From Pedobacter cryoconitis (GTDB taxonomy: Bacteria; Bacteroidota; Bacteroidia; Sphingobacteriales; Sphingobacteriaceae): a stretch of 64,000 nucleotides of DNA. Where the stretch lies: NCBI RefSeq assembly GCF_014200595.1, contig NZ_JACHCG010000001.1, forward strand, positions 620,001 through 684,000, read 5' to 3'. Position 1 is the stretch's first letter. Each line of letters begins with the position of its first letter. Below the pieces are notes generated by a model. The model was not told where the DNA came from, made no database searches, and saw nothing but the letters and a program-made list of their open reading frames with translations. The position numbers and the translations under genes were made by a program. Shown one piece after another: positions 52,924-62,924 of this stretch.

Positions 52924-53689
52924 TTGTTGTATTTGATTTTGGATAGGTAGTGAAAACGTGATATTTTTCCTGAGCAGCCCATAATTTTGCACCGCCTTTT
53001 ATGCCATCCCTGTTAGAAACAAGGTGGATATTGTGCTCCAGTTCAAAATTGATGTGTTTAGAATTTCCGCCTCCAAGATAAAGAACATCATAGTTAAACA
53101 CTGTTTTATAAATTTCTATAATTCGTTTTAGTCTTTCGTTCCATTTCTTGTCGCCCTCTTTCTGGAAAGCTTTCTCACCGATATAATCATCATAATCCTT
53201 GTTTTTTGTTACTGGAAGATGAGAAAGCTCAAGGTGCGGAAGTAATTCTCCGTCAAAAGTTAAGGCCGTACCAAAACCTGTACCTAAAGTAAGTACGATT
53301 TCGAAACCTTTACCTGATATAATGCCCAGTGCCTGTTGATCTGCATCATTAATTAACCGGACAGGTTTGCCTAAACTATCACTGATATGCTGTGCAAGCG
53401 GATAACCTGCCCATTGGTTTTTCGCTAAGTTGGGGGCCGTTTCCACGATACCACATTTTACATAGCCCGGAAAACCGATTGCTATTTTACTATAAGGGGT
53501 AAGCGGGGCAACCAATTCATGAATAACTTTAATTACATTTTCAGGAGTAGAATCCTTGGGTGTTGGCAGTTTTGTATATTCAGAGAATAGTTCGCCATTT
53601 TCTTTTAAGATACAGGCCTTGATACCGGTCCCGCCAATATCAATTGATAAAATATTGGTACTCTCTTTTTCTTGCTCGTTGTTGGCCAT
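52913..53689 (-). CDS. ppgK: ROK-family glucokinase, probably polyphosphate-type
   Basis: 258 residues of the ROK/ASKHA fold, with LSIDIGGTGIKACIL near the start, the active-site segment RLINDADQQALG and LTLGTGFGTALTF. The short length and absence of the ROK zinc motif resemble the polyphosphate glucokinase branch (PPGK) rather than NagK-type kinases. It would phosphorylate glucose for Zwf. It is the first gene of the pentose phosphate operon. Donor specificity is an inference. Confidence 0.75.
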   Translation of the reverse strand: MANNEQEKESTNILSIDIGGTGIKACILKENGELFSEYTKLPTPKDSTPENVIKVIHELVAPLTPYSKIAIGFPGYVKCGIVETAPNLAKNQWAGYPLAQHISDSLGKPVRLINDADQQALGIISGKGFEIVLTLGTGFGTALTFDGELLPHLELSHLPVTKNKDYDDYIGEKAFQKEGDKKWNERLKRIIEIYKTVFNYDVLYLGGGNSKHINFELEHNIHLVSNRDGIKGGAKLWAAQEKYHVFTTYPKSNTTNGK

Positions 53690-53897
53690 ATTTCTTTTTT
53701 TATGAATATTGCTTTTAATGCCTTGCTGCCGATGTTTGACGACTCAAATTAACAAATTTCCAGCCATATAAAACCAGAAACCCAATAAGAATGTCCAATT
53801 ATCGGGCATAATTCATGAAAAACTCAATAAAGCATATTTAAACGTGAATTTAGCGGTTAATTTGATATCTCTATGACTTTTTGGCTAATTTATACAG

Positions 53898-54530
53898 TTA
53901 TTTATATTGCCCTAAAATATCAATTTTATCAGATAAAGATATGCCGCCTGGGTTACATCCGGGTTTACCTTCAGGAACTTCCATGTTTAAGTGTTCAAAG
54001 TACACTTTCCATACCGGAAAATAAGCACCTGATCCTGGTTCTTTATAGGTCATCGGGAATAATTTGAAAAAAGGCTTATTCTTGTTGGCTGCCTTGAATG
54101 CATCGTATATCAATTCAGAGCAATAGTATTTTCCATTATTATATAAGTACTGATCATCATACAATACACCCATCTGTGCCATTGAAAATGCCAGTGCTGT
54201 TGGAATGAGTTTTTGATAAGCAGGTTTCAATCTTCCCACGTAATGCGGATGTGCCGATTTGGACAAAAAGGTTTTGAGTGGTGTAAGATGCACGTTTTTG
54301 CCTGAGGCTTCAATGATCAGAACACTATCATTTCTCAGCAAAACCATTCCCATATGACTGAATTTATTTCCCTGATAACCTTGAGTTACTGCATTAATTG
54401 CGTCACATAAAGGGCCACAGTCTAAATTCTGGAAAATCAGGTCACCAGATTTTAATTGAATATTTTCCTGTGCTCTGGCCTGAAAAAATAAAAGCACGGC
54501 AGATAAAATACAAATCAATAATTTACGCAT
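53898..54530 (-). CDS. YiiX/YebB-like NlpC/P60-superfamily cysteine hydrolase
   Basis: 210 residues with a signal peptide (cleavage near ARAQ). The permuted papain-like fold is shown by a start LKSGDLIFQNLDCGPLC, a His in KFSHMGMVLL and a Cys in KYYCSELIYDAF, in the order used by the YiiX group (His before Cys). The target may be a lipid, peptidoglycan or acyl-amide bond in the periplasm. It lies 8 nt after the gene at 54539. Confidence 0.8.
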   Translation of the reverse strand: MRKLLICILSAVLLFFQARAQENIQLKSGDLIFQNLDCGPLCDAINAVTQGYQGNKFSHMGMVLLRNDSVLIIEASGKNVHLTPLKTFLSKSAHPHYVGRLKPAYQKLIPTALAFSMAQMGVLYDDQYLYNNGKYYCSELIYDAFKAANKNKPFFKLFPMTYKEPGSGAYFPVWKVYFEHLNMEVPEGKPGCNPGGISLSDKIDILGQYK

Positions 54531-54538
54531 GGTCAGTT

Positions 54539-55273
54539 TTAATAAGACATTTCTTCATTAATTGTATAAGTTGGCGGCGGGATGAAAAAGCTCTCCGCTA
54601 AAGCCACCTGTTCGATCAGGTTTGCTTTAATGCCGATGTTCAGGCCTCTGGATAAGGTTCCGATGGCTAATGCACAGCCCGGTACACTTTTTAAATAACT
54701 ATACTGCTGCCAATATAAACGGGGAAGTTCAGGTGCATACCAAACGGTAATTACATTTTCCGGAGAATGAGGATTAACAAAGACTGCTTTTTTACAAGCT
54801 TTTCCTGCAATCACCAGCGTACCTTCTTTCAACTGCATCACAAAGTCGGCAGAACTGATCACCATCATAGAATCTCCTGCCATGGCAGTTTGTATATTAG
54901 GCATGGCAGCCGGATATTTGATAGCCGTTTTGGCCACAGTATCCAATAAATAACTTACAGTATCTCTTTTGTCGGCTATCGTGATTCCTCCGCCTAAGCC
55001 TCTTTGCTCAACCCTGATATACTCGGGGCTCAGGTAACAAATGAGAGGGGGGCTGTTATCCGAAGATCCGGATAGAGACATGGCAAGTTCCATCATGGCC
55101 AGTTCTCCCTGATCTTTTTTTGAAGAAGCCTCTTTTTGCTGCGGCTGACCGAAGTCCAGTGCATAACTTATTTTCCAGGCAGCAACACTTTTTACTTTCT
55201 TTAACTGCTGTCCGTTAGCGAAAATCGCCGATACCAGGAGAACCAGCAGGAGGTAACTCTTTTTGTAGTTCAA
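54539..55273 (-). CDS. Exported protein of unknown function
   Basis: 244 residues with a signal peptide (MNYKKSYLLLVLLVSAIFANG). The mature part has beta-strand character with Met/Ser-rich stretches and repeated Pro residues near the C-terminus (FFIPPPTYTINEE), recalling the so-called GLPGLI or DUF4412-like secreted proteins but without a clear motif. It is probably co-transcribed with the cysteine hydrolase gene. No enzymatic role is visible. Confidence 0.55.
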   Translation of the reverse strand: MNYKKSYLLLVLLVSAIFANGQQLKKVKSVAAWKISYALDFGQPQQKEASSKKDQGELAMMELAMSLSGSSDNSPPLICYLSPEYIRVEQRGLGGGITIADKRDTVSYLLDTVAKTAIKYPAAMPNIQTAMAGDSMMVISSADFVMQLKEGTLVIAGKACKKAVFVNPHSPENVITVWYAPELPRLYWQQYSYLKSVPGCALAIGTLSRGLNIGIKANLIEQVALAESFFIPPPTYTINEEMSY

Positions 55274-55677
55274 AATAAGGTGTATTTATTATACAATGGT
55301 ACAAAAAAAAGAGGTACTGTTTGATATTCACTGTGATCGGTTTGCTATTATCTTAATTTTTTACATTCCGTTGTTTCTTTTTTAGTTTAGGACGCAATTT
55401 TTAGTATAAAAAAGATTAATCTGGATAAAATATAGTTGCGTTTTTTTAGATTACTTTTCTAAATACGCTTGCGTTGGATAGTTATTCTGTTTGCTTATAA
55501 TGTTTTTATAGTTGTGGATTATTTTTTCTCTGAATATTCTTAATTAATAGATTTTAATTAGGTTTACTTATAGTGTTTAAATAAGGTTGGCTATTTTTTA
55601 AGAGAAAAGGTCTTCAATTGAATCCTTCAGGTGAAATTTGTTGTGATTATTGTTTGATTGTTATAAATTCATAGTTT
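55274..55677. other. AT-rich intergenic region upstream of the sigma/FecR/Sus locus
   Basis: About 400 bp of very AT-rich sequence between divergent genes. No convincing ORF, tRNA or strong hairpin was seen. It contains TATAGTTG near 55426, one mismatch from the -7 consensus. It probably holds promoters of the sigma factor gene (plus) and the secreted protein gene (minus). Confidence 0.5.
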
Positions 55678-56262
55678 ATGGGCATGTATGGTGAGTATTC
55701 AGATAGTGAACTGATTGAATTATTGAAATCTGGTGATCGCTTTGCATTTACTGAAATTTATAATCGGTACTGGAGTGTTTTATTTGCACAAGTTTATAAG
55801 ATGCTCAGGGATGAAGATGATGCTAAAGATGTTATTCAGGAAATATTCAGTAAACTCTGGATAAATGCAGCAGCAATTAAATCCAATCATAATTTAGGCG
55901 GCCTGTTATATACTGCCGCAAGAAATAAGGTGCTTAATAGTATTGAAAAAAGTAAAGTCCGCCACGACTATGCAAAATCTATTGCTGCTTTTGTCTCAGA
56001 AACAGATCCTGATACCATAGATAAACTGGATGAAAAAAGACTCAGTAAAATTATTGAACGTGAAATTCAGAGTCTGCCACCAAAAATGCGGGAGATTTTT
56101 GAACTGAGCCGCAAAGAAAATCTTTCCCATAAAGAGATTGCTGAAAAGCTGAATTTATCAGACCAGACGGTGAAAAAACAAGTACAGAATGCGTTGAAAA
56201 TTATCCGGCCAAGAATTGAACAAATAGGTTTTAGCTTAATTGTTTTAATTATTTTCAGATAA
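55678..56262 (+). CDS. FecI-like ECF sigma factor
   Basis: 194 residues. Region 2 is seen in FAFTEIYNRYWSVLFAQVYKMLRDEDDAKDVIQEIFSKLW and region 4 in LPPKMREIFELSRKENLSHKEIAEKLNLSDQTVKKQVQNALKIIRP, the Bacteroidota FecI-type pattern. It directs transcription of the SusC/D locus when released from its FecR partner, which follows after 62 nt. The C-terminus ends in a short hydrophobic tail (FSLIVLIIFR), common in this group. Confidence 0.92.
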   Translation: MGMYGEYSDSELIELLKSGDRFAFTEIYNRYWSVLFAQVYKMLRDEDDAKDVIQEIFSKLWINAAAIKSNHNLGGLLYTAARNKVLNSIEKSKVRHDYAKSIAAFVSETDPDTIDKLDEKRLSKIIEREIQSLPPKMREIFELSRKENLSHKEIAEKLNLSDQTVKKQVQNALKIIRPRIEQIGFSLIVLIIFR

Positions 56263-56324
56263 TTACTGATTCCTCTACCCCCTGATTCATCCTGAGCGGT
56301 TATTGTTATAAATAAGCACTCCAG

Positions 56325-57521
56325 ATGATGATCAATGAGAAAGAAGCACTAACACTTCTTAGTAAATATAATTCGGGCACGGCTACAGATACGGAAATCA
56401 AACTATTAGAAAGCTGGTATAGTGCAGAAATTCTGAAACAAAGTCTTTCTGAAACTGAAGAAGATTTCAGTCACTTGAAAGACGAAATCTGGGCAGGGAC
56501 CTTGCAGCGTGCAAATCTGACTGAAGAAGAAGAGCATATTTCTGAAAAAAGACCTGTAAGGTCAATTAAACGCTGGTATCAGCTTACTGCGGCAGCAGTG
56601 ATATTGATTATAGGCTCCGTTTACTTATTAAACAAACAGCAGACAGGAGAAAATAGTCTTTCAAAAACTCTTGAAATAGCTGATCATATTACAGCAGGGA
56701 AAAATAAGGCTACCCTGACACTGGCTAACGGGCATCAGATCATTTTATCTGATGATGTGAAAGGGAAACTGGCAGAAGAGGCTGGGGTAAGTATTACTAA
56801 AACAAGCAGCGGAGAACTCATCTATACAGTAATTTCAAAGCCGGATAATGCAACACCATCGGGTTCAGTATATAATACAATTTCCACTGCTGCCGGAGAA
56901 AACTATCAGGTAGTTTTACCGGATGGTTCAAAAATCAAACTCAATGCGGCATCTTCTTTAAAATACCCTGCATCATTTGCTTTCCAGAAAGACCGCAGGG
57001 TTGAACTTATTGGCGAAGCTTATTTTGAAGTGGCGAAAGACAAAAATCATCCTTTTAAAGTTAAAACAAATGCACAAGAAGTGGAAGTACTAGGTACCCA
57101 CTTTAACATCAGCAGTTATGCGGATCATGCCATTACAAACACCACTTTAATAGAAGGTTCAGTAAAAGTATCTTCACTAAGTTATACCGAAGGAAAAGAG
57201 AGGGCAGCGCATACCATTTTATTAAAACCAGGGGAACAAGCGCTACAGAAAGCAAATAACATTACGATGGTACCTGCTGACATTGAACAGGCTACAGCCT
57301 GGACCGAAGGCTGGTTTTACTTTAAAAGTACTAATCTGCAAGATGTATTAAGTGAAGCTGCAAAATGGTACGATCTGGAAATTGTTTACAGGGGTGCTAT
57401 ACCAACTGACCGCTTTACAGGGAAAATTCCTAAAACTGCCAGCCTTGGCAAATTCATCAAGCTATTACAGCTGAGCGATATTAAATTCAGTATCGAAGGC
57501 AGAAAAATGATAATCAACTAA
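56325..57521 (+). CDS. FecR-family anti-sigma factor
   Basis: 398 residues. A cytosolic N-terminal part that binds the sigma factor is followed by a single membrane helix (about 84-102, TAAAVILIIGSVYLL), then the periplasmic FecR domain (about 195-290, VVLPDGSKIKLNAASSLKYP, GEAYFEVAKDKNHPFKV) and a C-terminal DUF4974-like secretin-fold domain. It is the relay between the STN domain of SusC and the sigma factor. The start MMINEKEALTLL is the family's usual one. Confidence 0.93.
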   Translation: MMINEKEALTLLSKYNSGTATDTEIKLLESWYSAEILKQSLSETEEDFSHLKDEIWAGTLQRANLTEEEEHISEKRPVRSIKRWYQLTAAAVILIIGSVYLLNKQQTGENSLSKTLEIADHITAGKNKATLTLANGHQIILSDDVKGKLAEEAGVSITKTSSGELIYTVISKPDNATPSGSVYNTISTAAGENYQVVLPDGSKIKLNAASSLKYPASFAFQKDRRVELIGEAYFEVAKDKNHPFKVKTNAQEVEVLGTHFNISSYADHAITNTTLIEGSVKVSSLSYTEGKERAAHTILLKPGEQALQKANNITMVPADIEQATAWTEGWFYFKSTNLQDVLSEAAKWYDLEIVYRGAIPTDRFTGKIPKTASLGKFIKLLQLSDIKFSIEGRKMIIN

Positions 57522-57545
57522 TCAATCAACCATAACCAAACTTAC

Positions 57546-57581
57546 ATGAAAAAAATCTACAGAGACGACGGGCTATATTAA
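57546..57581 (+). CDS. Candidate 11-residue leader peptide upstream of SusC
   Basis: ATG at 57546, stop TAA at 57579, encoding MKKIYRDDGLY. It begins 24 nt after the FecR stop and precedes a two-part hairpin (57605-57634). It might be a leader peptide or a remnant of an earlier SusC start; translation cannot be shown from sequence. Confidence 0.35.
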   Translation: MKKIYRDDGLY

Positions 57582-57604
57582 ACAACTGGGTACCCTGTGA
57601 AAAA

Positions 57605-57634
57605 CAGAAACCCCGATGGCGATCGGAGCTTCTG
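57605..57634 (+). promoter_or_regulatory. Two-part hairpin in the SusC leader
   Basis: CAGAA (57605-57609) pairs with TTCTG (57630-57634), and CCGAT (57613-57617) with ATCGG (57622-57626), separated by a 3 by 3 internal loop, with a GGCG apical loop. It lies 70 nt before the SusC ATG and may control SusC/D expression. Confidence 0.5.
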
Positions 57635-57703
57635 AAATGACTGGGCCAACCCTTTAACAATTTCTGCAAACAGTTTAATCATCAACCCAATCCAAACAAA
57701 AAT

Positions 57704-60700
57704 ATGAATAATATTATTCATTGCCCCCTGCTGTCCAAAAATTGGCAGGGCCGTAACCTAATTTGGCGAACCATGAAGGTAACCTTCGTTCTTCTATTCT
57801 CGGTATTAATGCACGTTAGTGCGGCCGGATTAGCCCAAAAGATCAATCTTAATAAGAAAAACAGCGCATTGCCCGAAATCTTCAATGATTTAGGTAAACA
57901 AAGCGGATACCAGTTTTTTTATAATGAACGTCTGCTTGAAAGAGCAAAAAAGGTGGACATAAAGATTCAAAATGGCACTTTAGATGAAGCATTGAAATTA
58001 TGTTTCAAAGATCAGCCTTTCTCTTATGAGATTGTTGATAAGACTGTTGTCATTAAAGAAAAAGAAAGATCCTTTATCGAAGCACTCACCAACCGTGCTC
58101 CAGACCCGATCATAGTCAGGGGATCTGTAACTTTTACGCAGAACGATGGAAGGAGTGAGACCGTTTTTGGCGTGAACATTACCGAGAAAGGAACTAATAA
58201 TACCAGGCAAACAGATCCTGATGGAAAATTTACTATCAATGTCCAGAAAGGGGCGATACTGGTTTTTACCAAAATCGGATTTAAGCCACACGAGGTCAGA
58301 ATATCGGATAATAATCCGGTTTTAGCCATTAAACTGGAAGAGAGCTCAACGAACCTGAAAGAAACGGTAATCACTGGTTATCAGCAGTTAGACAAGAAAA
58401 AATTCACCGGTTCATCTGTAAAACTAAAAGGCGATGAACTCAGACAGACCGGATCTTTAGATATAGGCCGTGCACTGGAAGGTAAAGTAGCCGGGGTTTC
58501 TATTCAGAACGTATCAGGTACTTTTGGTTCTGCGCCAAAAATCAGGATTCGTGGTGTTACTTCATTAACCGGTTCAAACAAGCCTTTGTGGGTAGTGGAT
58601 GGTATCGCACTGGAAGATGTAGTCGATGTAACGAATGATCAGCTTTCAAGTGGTGATGCGAGTACGCTTTTAGGTTCTTCAGTAGCAGGGATCAACATGA
58701 ACGACGTCGAAGATATTTATGTTTTAAAAGACGTTGCCGCAACCTCACTTTATGGTGCAAGAGCAATGAACGGAGTGGTTGTCATCACCACTAAAAAAGG
58801 TAAAATCGGCAATTTAGTGATTAATTATACAGGTAATTTCAGTTCCCAGCTGCGTCCGAGCTATAATGGTTTCAATATCTCTAATTCAGCTGATCAAATG
58901 TCGATCTATTCAGAAATGTATGGAAAGGGAATGCTTAACCTTAAAGATATTGGAAACAAGTCTAATGTAGGTGTATTTGGGAAAATGTATAATAATATGC
59001 AAACGCTTGACCCTGCAACAGGACAATTTCTTTTAGAGAATACCCCTGATGCCCGTAATGCGTTCCTGAGCAGATATGCCAGTGCGAATACAGATTGGTT
59101 TAAATTATTGTTCCGCAATTCCTTAACACAAGAACATTCACTTAGTATTTCGAGCGGAACTGACAAAGCACAGCATTATACCTCTGTAAGTTTTTACAAT
59201 GATAACGGATGGACTATTGCTGATAAGGTAAAACGTTATACGTTCAATTCACAGAATACCTATAATTTTTCAAGCAAACTTAGTGGAGGGATATTAAGTA
59301 CGGCATCTTTCAGACAGCAACAGGCACCAGGTACAATTAATCGTACACAGGATCCTTATTTTGGTAAGCTGAGCAGAGAATTTGATATCAATCCATATAG
59401 CTATGCTATCAATACCAGCCGGGCGCTGACCCCTTACGATGCGCAAGGTAACCTGGAGTATTTCAGAATGAATTTTGCACCTTTTAATATCATTAATGAG
59501 CTGGAAAACAACCAGATTAAACTGACGAATCTGGATGTGAAATTACAACTGAACCTGACTTATAAAGTAAATCCTTATTTCAAGTATGAATTTCTTGGGT
59601 CGGCACGCTATGCTAAATCGACACAAGAAAACCTCGTGAATGAAAACTCCAACAGAGCAAATGCCTACAGAGCTAATTACAATTCACAAATCGCGAATGC
59701 GAACACTTATCTATACAAAGACTCTGATAATCCAAATGCAATACCAGAAGTGGTCATGGGTGCCGGTGGTTTATACAACCGTACAGATAACGCATTGGGA
59801 AGTTATAACATCAGAAATAATGTGAGTTATATCAGGAGTTTTGGCAAACACGATGTAAGCCTGCTTGTTGGTCAGGAAATCAGATCTGCTGATAGACAAG
59901 ATGCTTTTAACAATGGTTTTGGTTACCAATATGATAATGGTGGAATACCATTGGTGAACTATAAAATCATTAAACAAAGTGTAGAGCAGAACAGACAATA
60001 TTACGGAATGGGTAGTACTTATTACCGTTTCGCCTCCTTTTTTGGTACCGCTGGTTATACTTTTGACCAGAAATATAACCTGACCGCGGCAATCAGATAT
60101 GACGGTTCAAATCAATTAGGCAAGTCGCCTCAGGCACGATGGTTACCTACCTGGAGTGTCGGCGGATCATGGAATCTTGATCAGGAAGCCTTTCTGAAAG
60201 ATGTGACAACTATCAGTAACTTAAAACTAAGAGCAAGTTATGGACTATCTGCAAGTACAGGTAATGCGACCAATTCAGCACTTGTATTAAGGACTGTTAA
60301 CACCTTAAGGCCATATTCTTCAGAAATAGAATCTGGTATCAATATCAAAGACCTGGAGAACTCAGATCTGACTTATGAAAAACAATATTCTGGTAATATT
60401 GGAGTAGATGCTGGATTTTTCAACAACAGGCTGAACATTACAGCCGATGTGTATAATAAAAAAGGGTTTGACCTGATCGGAAATTTAAGAAGCAGTGGAA
60501 TTGGCGGGCAGATTGTTAAAACCGGAAACTATGCCAATTTGAAATCACATGGAGTTGAATTCTCTGTTTCTGGTGAAATTATCAGGGCAAAAGATTTTGG
60601 ATGGAGATCTACCCTTATATTTTCTTATGCAACCAATAAGATTACCAACACTAAAGACCAGCCTATTATTTTTGATATGTTGCTTCCGGCAGGTGCCAAT

Positions 60701-61378
60701 CAGCTTGGACGCCCTGTTGGTTCATTGTACTCTCTTGATTTCAAAGGCCTTGATCATAATACTGGCGTTCCTCTTTTCGTAAATGAATTGGGACAAATAA
60801 GCCAGAAGGTAAACTTACAGGATATTGAAACAAAATACCTGAAGTATGAAGGACCAGTAGACCCTCCTTATTCGGGTGGTTTTACCAATGCTTTTCGTTA
60901 TAAAGCATTCACGTTAACCGCACAACTGGTTTATCAGGCTGGCAATAAAGTAAGGTTAAATGCTGCATTTAAACCAGAATACTCAGATCTGGATGCGATG
61001 CCGACAGAATTTAGAAACAGGTGGGTGCTGCCAGGTGATGAAACAAAAACCAATATACCTTCAATCCTGGATGCTATAAATAATTATAATATGGATTCTG
61101 GATATTATCCATACAACAATTATAACCTTTCTTCAGCAAGGGTTGCCAACGGAGGTTTTGTAAGATTAAAATATGTGTCATTAACCTATCAGTTACCGGT
61201 GAAATTTGCAAGTGCTATAGGGATGAACAATATGTCGCTGACTGCCGCTGGTACTAATTTAATGCTGTTTTTTGCTGATAAAAGACTCGAAGGACAAGAT
61301 CCTGAATTCTTTAATGCAGGAGGTGTAGCCCAGCCTTTACAAAAGCAGGTGATTATTTCTTTAAAAATTGGATTATAA
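57704..61378 (+). CDS. SusC/RagA-type TonB-linked outer membrane protein with STN domain
   Basis: 1224 residues. The start at 57704 gives 23 residues before MKVTFVLLFSVLMHVSAAGL, a signal-peptide-like stretch; such extended N-termini are common for this group, but the ATG at 57773 is an alternative. Domains in order: STN (about 50-115), carboxypeptidase regulatory-like (about 135-210), TonB plug (about 220-360, RIRGVTSLTGSNKPLWVVDG, SLYGARAMNGVVVITTKKG) and a beta-barrel to the C-terminus. The STN domain allows signalling to FecR. It imports a substrate bound by the SusD partner, which follows after 3 nt. Confidence 0.95.
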   Translation: MNNIIHCPLLSKNWQGRNLIWRTMKVTFVLLFSVLMHVSAAGLAQKINLNKKNSALPEIFNDLGKQSGYQFFYNERLLERAKKVDIKIQNGTLDEALKLCFKDQPFSYEIVDKTVVIKEKERSFIEALTNRAPDPIIVRGSVTFTQNDGRSETVFGVNITEKGTNNTRQTDPDGKFTINVQKGAILVFTKIGFKPHEVRISDNNPVLAIKLEESSTNLKETVITGYQQLDKKKFTGSSVKLKGDELRQTGSLDIGRALEGKVAGVSIQNVSGTFGSAPKIRIRGVTSLTGSNKPLWVVDGIALEDVVDVTNDQLSSGDASTLLGSSVAGINMNDVEDIYVLKDVAATSLYGARAMNGVVVITTKKGKIGNLVINYTGNFSSQLRPSYNGFNISNSADQMSIYSEMYGKGMLNLKDIGNKSNVGVFGKMYNNMQTLDPATGQFLLENTPDARNAFLSRYASANTDWFKLLFRNSLTQEHSLSISSGTDKAQHYTSVSFYNDNGWTIADKVKRYTFNSQNTYNFSSKLSGGILSTASFRQQQAPGTINRTQDPYFGKLSREFDINPYSYAINTSRALTPYDAQGNLEYFRMNFAPFNIINELENNQIKLTNLDVKLQLNLTYKVNPYFKYEFLGSARYAKSTQENLVNENSNRANAYRANYNSQIANANTYLYKDSDNPNAIPEVVMGAGGLYNRTDNALGSYNIRNNVSYIRSFGKHDVSLLVGQEIRSADRQDAFNNGFGYQYDNGGIPLVNYKIIKQSVEQNRQYYGMGSTYYRFASFFGTAGYTFDQKYNLTAAIRYDGSNQLGKSPQARWLPTWSVGGSWNLDQEAFLKDVTTISNLKLRASYGLSASTGNATNSALVLRTVNTLRPYSSEIESGINIKDLENSDLTYEKQYSGNIGVDAGFFNNRLNITADVYNKKGFDLIGNLRSSGIGGQIVKTGNYANLKSHGVEFSVSGEIIRAKDFGWRSTLIFSYATNKITNTKDQPIIFDMLLPAGANQLGRPVGSLYSLDFKGLDHNTGVPLFVNELGQISQKVNLQDIETKYLKYEGPVDPPYSGGFTNAFRYKAFTLTAQLVYQAGNKVRLNAAFKPEYSDLDAMPTEFRNRWVLPGDETKTNIPSILDAINNYNMDSGYYPYNNYNLSSARVANGGFVRLKYVSLTYQLPVKFASAIGMNNMSLTAAGTNLMLFFADKRLEGQDPEFFNAGGVAQPLQKQVIISLKIGL

Positions 61379-61381
61379 AAG

Positions 61382-62875
61382 ATGAAACTTGACATGAAAA
61401 TAAAACATATTCATAATAAAATAGCTGTAATGATGTTAGGTACACTTATTTGTGCCACATCCTTATCAGGTTGCAAAAAAATGCTCGATACTTCGCCAGA
61501 TAACAGAGCCGAGCTTAATAATCCGGACAAAGTATCACAGCTGCTTACCTCTGCTTACCCGAGTGAAGATTATATTACTTTCTGCGAATCGATGACTGAT
61601 AATGCGGGTGATCGTGGTTATAAAACAGTTTATAACAATGCTTTGCTAAATGATAATCCTTACCGGTTTACAGATTTTTCGTCATCGGATGATGGAGCTG
61701 TTGATACTTACTGGGGCGCTTGTTACAGTGCGATTGCAGCAGCTAATCAGGCCTTACAAGCCATTAACACCGCTAGTAATCCTTCAGATTACAGTGCTTA
61801 CAAAGGAGAAGCGTTAATTGCAAGGGCATATTCTCATTTTATGCTGGTTTCTCTTTTTTCAAAAACCTATGATCCAGCTACAGCAGCAACAGATCTTGGA
61901 ATTCCCTATGTAACAGAGCCTGAGAAAACATTGTATAAATCTTATGAACGTAAAACGGTGGCCTACGTATATGATATGATTGAGAAGGATTTAACTGAGG
62001 GAATGCCTTTATTAAATGATAATGCATATAAAGTTCCAGCTTACCGCTTTACAAAGGCTGCTGCCCATGCTTTTGCAAGCCGGTTTTACCTGTTTAAAAA
62101 ACAATACGACAAAGTAATTGAACAGGCAAACCTTACCTTTCCAGCTAATATTGGTAATTATTTAAGGCCATGGAATTCAACTTATTTAACCCTGACAGAT
62201 GCTGGAAAAGCAGCGATTTATACAAGTTCTACTGAAAAGGCTAACCTGTTACTGGCAACTACGGCTTCCATTTGGAATAACGGCTGGCAATTGTACAGAT
62301 ATGGATTAAATTCAACGCTCCAGAAGCAAATTTATACTCAGCCTAATATTACTGGCGGCAGATGGGCTGATCAGGCACAAGGGTACGGTGCAAGTGGTGA
62401 GATGATGGGGCTTAATAAATGGCGTGGCAATTTTATTAATACAACTCCATTAATTGGTAATAATTATATCTACGTCCCTTTATTAAGTGCAGAAGAAGTC
62501 TTGTTTAATAAAGCAGAAGCTCTGGTAATGCAAGGTAACAATGCAGCTGCCCTTGCAGACCTTAATACTTATTTAAGTACAAGAATCACCAATTATAACG
62601 CAGCAGCTAATAGTATAAGCGAAACTAAGGCAACCGCTTTTTATAAAACCGGAGACACTAAACAAGCATTAATTAATACCATCCTTGATTTTAAAAGAGT
62701 TGAGTTTATGCAGGAGGGATTGAGATGGTTTGATATTCTTCGTTATAACCTGCCTGTTGCTCACGTAGACGAAAATAATAAACAGTTTTTATTGCCTGCT
62801 AATGATTTGAGAAGAGTATTACAAATTCCTCAAACCGCACAAACGGCCGGGGGATTACAAGCAAATCCAAGGTAG
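61382..62875 (+). CDS. SusD/RagB-family lipoprotein
   Basis: 497 residues; the signal peptide ends in the lipobox LSGC, with the start at 61382 or the ATG at 61394. The protein has the SusD tetratricopeptide-like helical core (AIAAANQALQAI, GEALIARAYSHFMLVSLFSKTYDPATAATDLGIPYV) and a C-terminal segment LDFKRVEFMQEGLRWFDILRY, the family hallmark. It is the surface lid of the SusC transporter. The metallopeptidase partner suggests peptides or proteins as substrate. Confidence 0.95.
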   Translation: MKLDMKIKHIHNKIAVMMLGTLICATSLSGCKKMLDTSPDNRAELNNPDKVSQLLTSAYPSEDYITFCESMTDNAGDRGYKTVYNNALLNDNPYRFTDFSSSDDGAVDTYWGACYSAIAAANQALQAINTASNPSDYSAYKGEALIARAYSHFMLVSLFSKTYDPATAATDLGIPYVTEPEKTLYKSYERKTVAYVYDMIEKDLTEGMPLLNDNAYKVPAYRFTKAAAHAFASRFYLFKKQYDKVIEQANLTFPANIGNYLRPWNSTYLTLTDAGKAAIYTSSTEKANLLLATTASIWNNGWQLYRYGLNSTLQKQIYTQPNITGGRWADQAQGYGASGEMMGLNKWRGNFINTTPLIGNNYIYVPLLSAEEVLFNKAEALVMQGNNAAALADLNTYLSTRITNYNAAANSISETKATAFYKTGDTKQALINTILDFKRVEFMQEGLRWFDILRYNLPVAHVDENNKQFLLPANDLRRVLQIPQTAQTAGGLQANPR

Positions 62876-62924
62876 TATACCCGGATTTATTTATAAAATA
62901 TAACATTCTTAATTATAATATATT

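Noticed and set aside
51508..52992. Longer start of gnd at 52992 (MQNYGLLRKN...).
   Set aside because: The added 23 residues lie inside the ROK gene and precede the conserved MESKFTLGMIGLGTMG start.
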